A stretch of 64,000 bases of DNA from an uncultured Pelagibacteraceae bacterium (GTDB lineage Bacteria > Pseudomonadota > Alphaproteobacteria > Pelagibacterales > Pelagibacteraceae), in assembly GCA_902571525.1 (NCBI GenBank), contig CACGCL010000001.1, positions 1 to 64,000 of the forward strand, written 5' to 3'. Each line of letters opens with the position of its first letter. Position 1 is the stretch's first letter. A program made the position numbers and the translations under genes. The notes below the pieces were generated by a model. It was not told where the DNA came from. It searched no databases and was given only the letters and a program-made list of their open reading frames with translations. Below, one piece after another: positions 50,960 through 60,211 of the stretch.

Positions 50960-52123
50960 ATGAAGTTAGCAAAAAGTTTAGATAGATTGGGGACCGAAAC
51001 TGCTTTTTCTGTTCTAGCAGAAGCAAAAAAATTAGAAGCTACTGGCAAACCAATGATACATCTTGGGTTAGGTCAACCTGATTTTAAAACTCCCAAACAT
51101 GTAGTAGACGCTGCAAAAAAAGCTTTAGATGATGGTCACCATGGTTATGTTTTATCAAATGGAATTTTAGAATGTAGACAAGCTGTTTCTAGAAAAATTA
51201 AAAAACTTTACAATCAGGATATTGATCCCGAAAGAATTATCATAATGCCAGGGGGTAAACCAACAATGCATTACGCAATTCAATGCTTTGGTGAACCTGG
51301 GGTAGAAATAATTCATCCAACTCCAGCTTTTCCAATTTATGAGTCAATGATTAATTATACAGGTTCAACTCCCGTACCGTATGACCTTACAAAAGATAAA
51401 GATTTGAAGTTTAATGCAGAAGAAATATTGTCTTTAATAACAGAGAAAACAAGACTGCTTATACTTATTAACCCAAACAATCCGACAGGTAGTTTTGTAG
51501 AAAAGTCAGAGATTGATAAACTTGCAAAAGGTTTAGAAAGTCATCCTCATGTAACAATTTTGAGCGATGAAATTTATAGTAGACAGATTTTTGATGACAA
51601 AGAGATGCCAACTTTCTTTAATTATCCTGCGTTAAGAGAAAGACTAATTGTATTAGAGGGCTGGAGTAAAGCTTACTCTATGACTGGATGGAGATTAGGT
51701 TGGAGCTTTTGGCCAGAACATTTGGTGGAACATGTAAATAAACTATTAATAAATAGTGTTTCCTGTGTAAATGCAGCCGCTCAGTTTGCTGGTATTGCTG
51801 CACTAGATGGACCAGATGACTCAATTCACGAGATGATGGAAAAATTTACAGCAAGAAGAGATCTTATTCATAAAGGATTAAATGATTTACCAGGTGTTGA
51901 ATGTAGTTTACCTGGTGGTGCATTTTACGCATTTCCAAATGTTAAAGGAACTGGAATGAGTGGCAAAGAATTTTGTAAAAAGGCTATGCATGAAGCAGGT
52001 GTTGCCATTGTGCCAGGAACAGCATTCGGTCAAACTTGTCAAGATTATGTAAGATTTAGTTTTGCTGCCTCAAGAGATAATATATCTCAAGCATTAGAAA
52101 ATATTAAAAAAATACTTAAGTAA
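50960..52123 (+). CDS. Class I/II PLP-dependent aminotransferase
   Basis: LGLGQPDFKTPKHV, INPNNPTGSF, LSDEIYSRQIF, WSKAYSMTGWRLGW. Confidence 0.95.
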   Translation: MKLAKSLDRLGTETAFSVLAEAKKLEATGKPMIHLGLGQPDFKTPKHVVDAAKKALDDGHHGYVLSNGILECRQAVSRKIKKLYNQDIDPERIIIMPGGKPTMHYAIQCFGEPGVEIIHPTPAFPIYESMINYTGSTPVPYDLTKDKDLKFNAEEILSLITEKTRLLILINPNNPTGSFVEKSEIDKLAKGLESHPHVTILSDEIYSRQIFDDKEMPTFFNYPALRERLIVLEGWSKAYSMTGWRLGWSFWPEHLVEHVNKLLINSVSCVNAAAQFAGIAALDGPDDSIHEMMEKFTARRDLIHKGLNDLPGVECSLPGGAFYAFPNVKGTGMSGKEFCKKAMHEAGVAIVPGTAFGQTCQDYVRFSFAASRDNISQALENIKKILK

Positions 52124-52138
52124 TTTAAGTATTTTTTT
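52106..52138 (+). terminator. Rho-independent terminator after the aminotransferase gene
   Basis: AATACTTAA/TTAAGTATT stem flanked by A tract and T tract; overlaps the stop codon. Confidence 0.8.
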
Positions 52139-52166
52139 TATTAAATTTTTATAGTATCATCCTTTT

Positions 52167-53540
52167 ATGAATAACGAAGTTCAATTAGAATTAAAAAAAA
52201 TATTAAATTCAAGGTTCTCACAGTCAGAGTCAACAAGATTAACTTATTCAAGGGGAGAGGATACTTATGATCCCATTTTGTCAAAAGCTGTAGTATTTCC
52301 TGAGTCAAATGAAGAGGTTTCAAAGATATTAAAACTTTGTAACCAGCATAAAATACCTGTTGTTCCTTTTGGTACTGGCACCTCCTTAGAAGGGAACGTT
52401 GTTGGAAATGACCAAGGTATTACTATTTCTCTCGAAAAGATGAATAAGATACTAAGTGTTAATGTAGAGGACTTTGATTGTAAAGTTCAAGCTTGCGTGA
52501 CAAGAGAGCAGCTGAATGAGTATTTAAGGGAAGATGGTGTATTTTTTCCAATAGACCCAGGTGCTAATGCTGCAATTGGTGGTATGGCTGCTACCTCTGC
52601 ATCAGGAACTATGGCAGTAAAATATGGAACTATGAAAACAGTTATATCAGGATTAACTGTAGTTTTACCAAGCGGCGAAATTATAAAAACAGGAAGCAGA
52701 ACAAAAAAAACTTCTGCAGGATATAATTTAACGAATCTATTTATCGGTTCTGAAGGTACTTTAGGAATTATAACTGAAGTGCAACTAAGGCTATCACCAA
52801 TTCCGGAAAGTATTATGAGTGCAGTTTGTCATTTTAAGTCTCTTGAAGAAGCTGTAAAAACAGCCCAAGAAGTAATTCAATATGGAATACCAATTGCAAG
52901 AATAGAAATGCTTAATAAAGATCAAATGGAAATTAGTATAGAGTATTCAAAACTTAAAGACGTAGACGCAACCCCAACATTATTTTTTGAGTTTCACGGT
53001 TCAGAGATATCTAACAAAGAATCGATTGGTGTTGTTGAGGAAATTTCAAAAAATAATAATGGCAGTTCTTTTAAATGGGCTAAAGATTTAGCTGAAAGAA
53101 ATAAACTATGGCAGGCGAGATGGGATGTATATTATTCAGTGAAAGCTCAGATAAACAATGGAAGGGTATATTCAACAGATGTTTGTTTGCCGATTTCCAG
53201 AATAACGGAGTGTGTTAATTTTGCAGATGCAGAAGCTAAAAAATTTGGATTAAGAGCTCCTATGGTTGGACATTTAGGTGATGGTAATTTTCATGTATTG
53301 CTTCCTTATGATCCAGAAAAAAAAGAAACTTATCAGAAAATAAGAAAGTTTAGTGATATTCTTATAGAAAAAACATTAGAATTAGAGGGTACTATTACAG
53401 GGGAGCACGGAGTTGGACTGCATAAAAAAGATTACCTTCTTAAAGAACACGGCGATAATTTACCTGTTATGAAGTCTATAAAAAGAACTATAGATCCAAA
53501 CAATATAATGAACCCTGGTAAGATTTTTGACTTAAATTAA
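52167..53540 (+). CDS. FAD-linked oxidase (GlcD/D-lactate dehydrogenase type)
   Basis: VVPFGTGTSLEGNVVG, GAAIGGMAATSASG-like, GHLGDGNFHVLLPYD, GTITGEHGVGLHKKDYL, PNNIMNPGKI. Confidence 0.94.
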   Translation: MNNEVQLELKKILNSRFSQSESTRLTYSRGEDTYDPILSKAVVFPESNEEVSKILKLCNQHKIPVVPFGTGTSLEGNVVGNDQGITISLEKMNKILSVNVEDFDCKVQACVTREQLNEYLREDGVFFPIDPGANAAIGGMAATSASGTMAVKYGTMKTVISGLTVVLPSGEIIKTGSRTKKTSAGYNLTNLFIGSEGTLGIITEVQLRLSPIPESIMSAVCHFKSLEEAVKTAQEVIQYGIPIARIEMLNKDQMEISIEYSKLKDVDATPTLFFEFHGSEISNKESIGVVEEISKNNNGSSFKWAKDLAERNKLWQARWDVYYSVKAQINNGRVYSTDVCLPISRITECVNFADAEAKKFGLRAPMVGHLGDGNFHVLLPYDPEKKETYQKIRKFSDILIEKTLELEGTITGEHGVGLHKKDYLLKEHGDNLPVMKSIKRTIDPNNIMNPGKIFDLN

Positions 53541-53548
53541 TAAGTTGA

Positions 53549-54502
53549 ATGAAAAAAATTTTAATTACCAGAAAACTCTTAAGATCAAACGAAGAGAAAG
53601 CCTCGAAATTATGGGATGCAAAGTTAAATTTAAACGATGAGCTTTATTCTCAGACAAAGTTAATAGAATTAAGTCAAGGTTGTGATGGAATTCTAACATC
53701 ATTAACTGACAAAATGGACGAGGCAACAATTGATAAATTGCCCGAAAGTGTAAAAATTTTGTCAAATTTTGCTGTAGGATTTGGAAATATTGATTTAATT
53801 GCAGCGAAAAAAAAAAATATAGCAGTAACTAATACACCAGAAGTTTTAACAGATGCCACAGCAGAAATAGGAATATTATTAATTCTTGGGGCTTGCAGAA
53901 GAGCAAGTGAAGGTATTCAAGCAGCGAAAGAATCTAATTGGAAATGGTCAGCAGATTATTTGATTGGCAAACAACTAACAGGTTCAAGATTAGGTATTTT
54001 AGGAATGGGTCGAATTGGTCAAAAAATTGCAAATGTTGCAAAGTCACTTGGTATGATAATTCACTATCATAACAGATCCAAATTATCTCCCGAGAAAGAG
54101 CAAGGTGCTGTTTATCATGATAATCTAAAAAGTTTGATGAAAGTATCAGATGTTTTATCTGTGTGTTGTCCAGCCTCAAAAGAAACAATCAATCTAATTA
54201 ATAAAGAAACTTTGGAATATTTGCCTAAGGGTGCAGTTGTAACTAATGTCGCTCGTGGAGATATAGTTGATGATGATGCGCTTTTAGATGCATTAGATAG
54301 AAGAAAAATTTATGCAGCAGGTTTGGACGTTTACAAAAATGAGCCTAATTTGAATCCTGGCTACCTAAAACATAAAAGTGTTTTTATTCTTCCCCATTTA
54401 GGGAGCGCCACTAAAGAAACAAGAACAGCAATGGCGAATCTTGCAATTGATAACGTTGAGGAATTCTTCAGCACAGGTAACTGTAAAAATAAGGTAAATT
54501 AA
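53549..54502 (+). CDS. D-2-hydroxyacid dehydrogenase (glyoxylate/hydroxypyruvate reductase-like)
   Basis: LGILGMGRIGQKIA, VTNVARGDIVDDDALLDAL, ILPHLGSATKETR. Confidence 0.93.
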   Translation: MKKILITRKLLRSNEEKASKLWDAKLNLNDELYSQTKLIELSQGCDGILTSLTDKMDEATIDKLPESVKILSNFAVGFGNIDLIAAKKKNIAVTNTPEVLTDATAEIGILLILGACRRASEGIQAAKESNWKWSADYLIGKQLTGSRLGILGMGRIGQKIANVAKSLGMIIHYHNRSKLSPEKEQGAVYHDNLKSLMKVSDVLSVCCPASKETINLINKETLEYLPKGAVVTNVARGDIVDDDALLDALDRRKIYAAGLDVYKNEPNLNPGYLKHKSVFILPHLGSATKETRTAMANLAIDNVEEFFSTGNCKNKVN

Positions 54503-54551
54503 TAAAATAATACCACTCATAGTTGTAAATAAATATTTTTAGAATGATTTT

Positions 54552-54604
54552 AACTTAGGACTCTAAGTTCATTTTATGTTTTAATATTACTAAGTTAATT
54601 AACT
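54552..54604. promoter_or_regulatory. Two dyad-symmetric elements upstream of the TRAP dctP gene
   Basis: AACTTAG-GACT-CTAAGTT (54552-54569) and the 12-bp palindrome AGTTAATTAACT (54593-54604). Confidence 0.45.
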
Positions 54605-54621
54605 AAATAGAGGAGAAATAA

Positions 54622-55776
54622 ATGATTAAAGAAAAAAAATCGTTAAAAGGAAAAATTCCTTCAAGACGAAAGTTCTTTAAGGCAGCAGCAGCAACTGGTG
54701 CAGCAGCAACAGCAGCAGTAGCAATGCCAAACATTGCATTCGGAGCTCCACAAACTCTAAAAATGCAAGCAGCATGGCCAAGTGGTGCTAATATCTTTTT
54801 TGAAATGGCAGGTGACTATTGCAAAATGGTTAACGACATGTCAGGTGGATCACTCAAAATTGATTTACAGCCAGTTGGAGCAGTAGTAAAAACAAGTGAA
54901 ATCGGATCAGCAGTAAGTTCAGGAGCTGTGGATATGGGTCACTGGGTAACTGCTTATTGGTATGGTAAAAATCCAGCTGCATCTTTGTTTGGAACTGGAC
55001 CATCTTACGGAATGTCATCTCAGGAAGTAATGGGATGGATGGAGTATGGTGGAGGAAGAAAACTGTATGAGGAAACAATTGCAAAAGTTGGTTACGACTA
55101 TACAGGAGTTTTCCATATGCCTATGCCAGCACAACCTTTTGGTTGGTTTAAAAAGAACGTAACAAAAGTATCTGACGTTAAAGGTATGAAGTACAGAACT
55201 GTTGGTCTTGCTACTAACGTTCTTACAGCAATGGGTATGGTCGTTAGACAATTACCAGGCGGTGAGATTCAGCCAGCTATGAAAACTGGATTGATCGAAG
55301 CAGCTGAGTTTAACAACCCAACATCAGACTCTCAATTTGGTATGCAAGATGTTTCTAAGCATTATCACTTAGGAAGCTTTCACCAGTCACAAGAGATGTT
55401 TGAAATACCAATAAACAACAAAACATTTAACAGTCTGTCTCCAGCGAACCAAGCAATATTGAAAAATGCTGCTTACGCTGCAAACACAGACAACTACTTT
55501 AAAGCATTAGTTAGATATTCAGCTGATTTATCTAAATTAATGAATCAACATAAAGTAAATGTTTACCAAACTTCAGATGAGATCTTAGCTCAACAACTAA
55601 AAGGTTGGGATAAGGTAATTGGTGATTTTACTAAGAAAGACGCTTTCTTTAAGAAAATCGTTGATTCTCAAAAAGCATACGCTAAGAGAGTAATGAAATA
55701 CTTGCTGATGAATCAGCCTAATTACAAATTAGCATATGAAAATGAGTTCGGACCGATTGGTAAAGTAAAAATATAA
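54622..55776 (+). CDS. dctP: TRAP transporter substrate-binding protein (DctP family), Tat signal
   Basis: SRRKFFKAAAATGAAATAAVAMPNIAFG; DctP/TakP-like body; GAGGAG SD upstream. Confidence 0.94.
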   Translation: MIKEKKSLKGKIPSRRKFFKAAAATGAAATAAVAMPNIAFGAPQTLKMQAAWPSGANIFFEMAGDYCKMVNDMSGGSLKIDLQPVGAVVKTSEIGSAVSSGAVDMGHWVTAYWYGKNPAASLFGTGPSYGMSSQEVMGWMEYGGGRKLYEETIAKVGYDYTGVFHMPMPAQPFGWFKKNVTKVSDVKGMKYRTVGLATNVLTAMGMVVRQLPGGEIQPAMKTGLIEAAEFNNPTSDSQFGMQDVSKHYHLGSFHQSQEMFEIPINNKTFNSLSPANQAILKNAAYAANTDNYFKALVRYSADLSKLMNQHKVNVYQTSDEILAQQLKGWDKVIGDFTKKDAFFKKIVDSQKAYAKRVMKYLLMNQPNYKLAYENEFGPIGKVKI

Positions 55777-55796
55777 TAATTTATAACAATTTAATT

Positions 55797-55822
55797 AAAG
55801 GGGGCCATTGGCCCCCTTTTTT
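55797..55822 (+). terminator. Intra-operon Rho-independent terminator/attenuator between dctP and dctQ
   Basis: AAAGGGGGCC-ATT-GGCCCCCTTTTTT. Confidence 0.93.
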
Positions 55823-55857
55823 ATTTGATTAATACCTAAGAATTAACATAAACTAGT

Positions 55858-56448
55858 TTGATGAAATCTTTCATAAAATTTGCAGACACACTCAGCGCAT
55901 CAATGGGTAAAGCTTTTTCTTGGTGTATTGTTATACTTATGGGCGGAACCTGTTACGAGGTAGTTATGGCTTACGCTTTTAATAGTCCAACGCTTTGGAA
56001 CTTTGACTTCAGTTTACAGATGTATGGTGCAATTTTTATGATGGCAGGTGCTTATTGTTTGTCTACAGAGGCACATGTTAGAGGAGATGTAATTTATAGA
56101 TTATTTCCTACAAGAGTTCAGGGATGGATAGATCTAATTTTATACTTTATTTTTTTCTTTCCTGGAATATTAGCTTTAGCATTTTATGGTTTTGAATATG
56201 CAGCTTTGGCTTGGAAAATAAAAGAAACTAGTTGGAACAGTCCTGCCCAAATACAAATTTATATGGCAAAATCTTTAATACCTTTGTCTGGAATTCTATT
56301 AACCATACAAGGCATTAGCGAAGTGTGTAGAGCAATTATTTGTATCAAAACCGGTCATTGGCCCGAGAGATTGTCAGCTGACGCTGTAGAGACAGAAAAA
56401 ATTTTAATGAGGACTTCACAAAAGGACGAAAAATCAGATGTTATTTGA
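55858..56448 (+). CDS. dctQ: TRAP transporter small permease (DctQ)
   Basis: Four TM segments; GAYCLSTEAHVRGDVIYRLFP; position between dctP and dctM. Confidence 0.93.
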   Translation: MMKSFIKFADTLSASMGKAFSWCIVILMGGTCYEVVMAYAFNSPTLWNFDFSLQMYGAIFMMAGAYCLSTEAHVRGDVIYRLFPTRVQGWIDLILYFIFFFPGILALAFYGFEYAALAWKIKETSWNSPAQIQIYMAKSLIPLSGILLTIQGISEVCRAIICIKTGHWPERLSADAVETEKILMRTSQKDEKSDVI

Positions 56449-57799
56449 ATTAACAAACCCAGAAATAGCGATCTTAATGATGAGTTTATTTTTATTTGCA
56501 GTCCTATTGGGTTTTCCAATTGCGTTTACTTTATTAGCTATGGGAGTTGGATTTGGGTACTACGCATATTTTGATCCATCAAGGATGGATCATATGTTTG
56601 ATAATCGGATATTTTCGCTTCTTGTTTCAAACACTTATACCATAATGGATAATACGGTTTTAACCGCCGTGCCCTTGTTCTTGTTTATGGGATATTTAGT
56701 CGAAAGAGCTGGAATAGTAGCAAAATTATTTTTTGCTATAAGACTTGCTTCTCACAGACTTCCAGCTTCGATGGCTGTTGCCGCACTTGTAACATGTGCA
56801 TTATTCTCAACAGCGACTGGTATTATTGGGGCAGTAGTTACTTTGATGGGACTTTTAGCTTGGCCTGCAATGGTAAAAGCTGGTTACGATAAAAAATTTG
56901 CATCTGGAGTTATTTGTTCAGGTGGATGTTTGGGAATTTTAATTCCCCCAAGCATTATGCTTATAGTTTATGCAGTAATTGCACAATTATCTCCGCTAAG
57001 ACTTTTTGCGGCAGCAATATTTCCTGGCCTTATGTTAGCAGGTCTTTATATTTTATACGTAATTATAAGAGCATATTTTAACCCCTCTTTAGCACCCAAA
57101 CCTGCAGCAGAAGAAATTCCTCCAAGAGCAGAAATTTTAAAAGAAGTGTTAGTTTCTTTTGTACCTTTATTCTCATTAATAATTTTAGTCTTAGGAACAA
57201 TTTTAGGTGGACTAGCAACACCCGCAGAAGCAGCGGCTGTAGGTGCATTTGGAGCTTTAGTTTTATCTTATTTTTATAAATCACTTAAATGGAAAAATTT
57301 TAAAGAATCAGTATTTTTAACTGCAAAAACTAGCGCAATGATCATGTGGCTATTTGTTGGTTCTTGGACGTTTGCTTCAGTATTTTCTTACTTAGGTGGA
57401 CATGAAGTTTTTGAACATTTTTTTAAATCAATGGATATTCAACCTTGGCAATTTCTAGTTATCACTCAAATAATAATTTTCTTACTGGGTTGGCCGTTGG
57501 AATGGACGGAAATACTGATTATATTTGTGCCAATATTTCTACCACTTGTAGAGTTTTTTGGAGTAAATCCTTACTTCTTTGCCATGTTAATAGCGTTAAA
57601 TTTGCAGACATCTTTTTTAACACCACCTATGGCAATGTCAGCTTATTATTTAAAAGGCGTGCAAAGTAAAAATGTTGAGCTAATGCAAATCTTTAGAGGT
57701 ATAATGCCGTTCTTAGGAATTGTAATCTTTGCAATGGTTTTAATGTACATGTTTCCTGGAATAGCGCTTTGGTTACCTGATACTTTATTCGCAGAATAA
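56438..57799 (+). CDS. dctM: TRAP transporter large permease (DctM)
   Basis: TAVPLFLFMGYLVERAGI, GCLGILIPPSIMLIVYAVIAQLS, TPAEAAAVGAFGAL. Confidence 0.96.
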   Translation: MLFELTNPEIAILMMSLFLFAVLLGFPIAFTLLAMGVGFGYYAYFDPSRMDHMFDNRIFSLLVSNTYTIMDNTVLTAVPLFLFMGYLVERAGIVAKLFFAIRLASHRLPASMAVAALVTCALFSTATGIIGAVVTLMGLLAWPAMVKAGYDKKFASGVICSGGCLGILIPPSIMLIVYAVIAQLSPLRLFAAAIFPGLMLAGLYILYVIIRAYFNPSLAPKPAAEEIPPRAEILKEVLVSFVPLFSLIILVLGTILGGLATPAEAAAVGAFGALVLSYFYKSLKWKNFKESVFLTAKTSAMIMWLFVGSWTFASVFSYLGGHEVFEHFFKSMDIQPWQFLVITQIIIFLLGWPLEWTEILIIFVPIFLPLVEFFGVNPYFFAMLIALNLQTSFLTPPMAMSAYYLKGVQSKNVELMQIFRGIMPFLGIVIFAMVLMYMFPGIALWLPDTLFAE

Positions 57800-57805
57800 A
57801 TATTT

Positions 57806-59143
57806 ATGTCCAATCTATTTTCATTAAAAGTATCTGAAATAGCAGATAAGATTAGAAATTCAGATTTAAACTCAGTTGATTTATGCAAATCTTATATCGA
57901 ACAAATAAACAAGTTTGAAAAAGATGTAAAAGCTTGGGCTTATATAGACAAAAAACTTCTTTTAGAAAAAGCAGAGGAAGCAGATAATCATAGAAGATCT
58001 GGAAAAGTAGTTGGGCCACTTCATGGTATCCCGGTTGCGCTCAAAGATATTATAGGAACTTATGATATGCCAACTGAATGCGGTACTATTTTAAGAAAAG
58101 GTAAAACAGAGTCACAAAATGCGGAAATAGTAGATTTATTAAAAACAGCAGGAGCTTTAATTATGGGAAAAACAAATACTTCTGAATTAGCCTATCTTGC
58201 TCCACCTAAAACTAAAAATCCTCATGATTATTCAAGGACTCCAGGCGGATCTTCAAGTGGATCTGCAGCCGTTATAGCTTCGCATATGGCCCCCTTGTCA
58301 ATTGGATCTCAAACTGGAGGTTCAGTAATAAGACCAGCATCTTATTGTGGAGTAGTTGGTTACAAACCAAGTTATGGATTAATTTCGCGCAACGGAGTTT
58401 TAAGAACCTCTTTTAATCTTGATCACATTGGAGTTTTTGGAAAAACAGTTGAAGATGTAGCTTTACTTGCAAAAGTATTAATTAAAAAAGATTCTTATGA
58501 CAAAGCAACAATACACTATTCATCAGAATTTATGTTAGATGAATGTAAAAAGGGTCCAATGTTTGAACCAAAATTTATATTTTACAAGACTGCTAGTTGG
58601 AAAAAAGTCGATAAAAAATCAAGAGAGGCTTTTGAGTATTTTATTAAATCTTTTAAAAAAAATATTGAGATATTCGATACACCTTCATATTTCACAGATA
58701 TAGACAAACATCATAGAATAATACATGAATCTGACTTGGCAAACAATTTTCAAGTTTATTATAAAAAATCAAAATCTAAACTTTCAAAAGAAATGCAAGC
58801 CGCCATTTCTAAAGGCATGAAGTACTCTGCTAAAGAATATCTAGATGCAGTTGATTTTATGGACAGAAGTTACGAATCTTATAAAGAGGTATTTGAAGAT
58901 TATCATGGAGTATTAAGCCCATGTAGTACTGGCGTAGCTGATAAAGGTTTAAAGAGCACGGGTAGTGCTGACTTTAACAGGGTATGGTCATATATGCATA
59001 CACCAGCAATTTCTCTACCTTTACTTCAAGGTGAAAATAATTTACCATTAGGAATTCAATTAGTTGGTGACAGGTATGACGACAATAGATTTTTAGGTGT
59101 AGCTAACTGGTTAGAAAAAGAGAGCAAAAAATTTAATGAATAA
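57806..59143 (+). CDS. Amidase signature family enzyme
   Basis: GPLHGIPVALKDIIGT, TPGGSSSGSAAVIASHMAPLSIGSQTGGSVIRPASYCGVVGYKPSYG. Confidence 0.94.
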   Translation: MSNLFSLKVSEIADKIRNSDLNSVDLCKSYIEQINKFEKDVKAWAYIDKKLLLEKAEEADNHRRSGKVVGPLHGIPVALKDIIGTYDMPTECGTILRKGKTESQNAEIVDLLKTAGALIMGKTNTSELAYLAPPKTKNPHDYSRTPGGSSSGSAAVIASHMAPLSIGSQTGGSVIRPASYCGVVGYKPSYGLISRNGVLRTSFNLDHIGVFGKTVEDVALLAKVLIKKDSYDKATIHYSSEFMLDECKKGPMFEPKFIFYKTASWKKVDKKSREAFEYFIKSFKKNIEIFDTPSYFTDIDKHHRIIHESDLANNFQVYYKKSKSKLSKEMQAAISKGMKYSAKEYLDAVDFMDRSYESYKEVFEDYHGVLSPCSTGVADKGLKSTGSADFNRVWSYMHTPAISLPLLQGENNLPLGIQLVGDRYDDNRFLGVANWLEKESKKFNE

Positions 59144-59312
59144 AATCACACTTATTGTCGGTTTAAGTTTTGCAATATTTTTTTTAGTTGGACTTGCAAC
59201 AACATTAACAAGATCTATGATGATTGGATTTACCGACGTATTACCAGTATACATCTTGATGGGAATAGCGATTGCAATGATGATATATGAGACTTTTTTT
59301 GATAAATCTTAA
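59136..59312 (+). CDS. Small two-TM membrane protein (58 aa), absent from supplied ORF track
   Basis: Hand translation MNKITLIVGLSFAIFFLVGLATTLTRSMMIGFTDVLPVYILMGIAIAMMIYETFFDKS*; overlaps the amidase stop. Confidence 0.7.
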   Translation: MNKITLIVGLSFAIFFLVGLATTLTRSMMIGFTDVLPVYILMGIAIAMMIYETFFDKS

Positions 59313-59320
59313 TAGATTTT

Positions 59321-60211
59321 GTGATTAAAAAAGAGCTTCTAGCTTACGCTTTACTTATAATTCAACCTATTTTCATGGCGAGTAATCTAGTAGTTGCAAG
59401 AGGTGGGGTTGAATTTATACCACCAATATCTCTTGCATTTTGGAGATGGTTAACTGTTTTTTTTATTCTTTTACTATTTAATTATAAAATTTTCTCAAAA
59501 AAAAAAATTGTATTTAAAGAATATAAAAAACTATTTTTTTTAGGTTTCATGGGGTGCGGAGTATGTGGGGCTTTCCCATTTATAGCCGGTCAAACCACAA
59601 CAATAATAAATATGGGTATAATTTATACCTCATCCCCTATTTTTATAATACTTTTGTGCTATTTTTTCTTTAAAGAGAAAATGAATTTATTAAAAATAGC
59701 TGGTCTAATATCTTGTTTAATTGGAGTTATCATTATTATTGTCAAAGGCGATTATTTAGCATTGATTAAGCTAAAGTTTACCAAAGGTGATATTTGGATG
59801 TTAGGAGCTTCAATTGGTTGGGCTTTATATTCTATATTTTTATTTTACTGGAAATCATCATTTAAAGTATTTGAAAGATTTACGCTTATATCTTTTTTTG
59901 GTGCACTAAGTTTGCTACCATTTTATTTAATTGAAGAAATATATATAAAAAATACCACATTTGATCTAAATTTTGTAACTTGGGTAATATTTGCAGCAGT
60001 TTCACCAGGTATAATCGCATTTTCTTTGTATACTTATGCTCAAAGATATCTAGGAGCAACCACGACTGGCTTTACTTTATATTTATTTACAGTTTATGGA
60101 GCATTTTATGGAATTTTATTTTTTGGCGAGAGCCTAAAAACTTTTCATATTTATGGATCAATATTAGTCTTTCTAGGAGTTTATTTAGTTAAATATAAAA
60201 AAAATGTATAA
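59321..60211 (+). CDS. EamA/DMT family transporter
   Basis: GTG start; about 10 TM; LAFWRWLTVFFILLLF..., SPGIIAFSLYTYAQRYLGATTTG. Confidence 0.93.
   Translation: MIKKELLAYALLIIQPIFMASNLVVARGGVEFIPPISLAFWRWLTVFFILLLFNYKIFSKKKIVFKEYKKLFFLGFMGCGVCGAFPFIAGQTTTIINMGIIYTSSPIFIILLCYFFFKEKMNLLKIAGLISCLIGVIIIIVKGDYLALIKLKFTKGDIWMLGASIGWALYSIFLFYWKSSFKVFERFTLISFFGALSLLPFYLIEEIYIKNTTFDLNFVTWVIFAAVSPGIIAFSLYTYAQRYLGATTTGFTLYLFTVYGAFYGILFFGESLKTFHIYGSILVFLGVYLVKYKKNV

Noticed and set aside
50713-51048. 111-aa minus-strand ORF across lldD2 and the aminotransferase gene
   Set aside because: Overlaps two strongly supported genes and has no independent evidence.
54673-54735. GCAGCA-rich repeat at the start of dctP as a microsatellite
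   Set aside because: It encodes the Ala-rich hydrophobic core of the Tat signal peptide (AAAATGAAATAAVAMP).
59980-60192. 70-aa plus-strand ORF within the EamA gene
   Set aside because: Out-of-frame overlap inside a clear DMT transporter.
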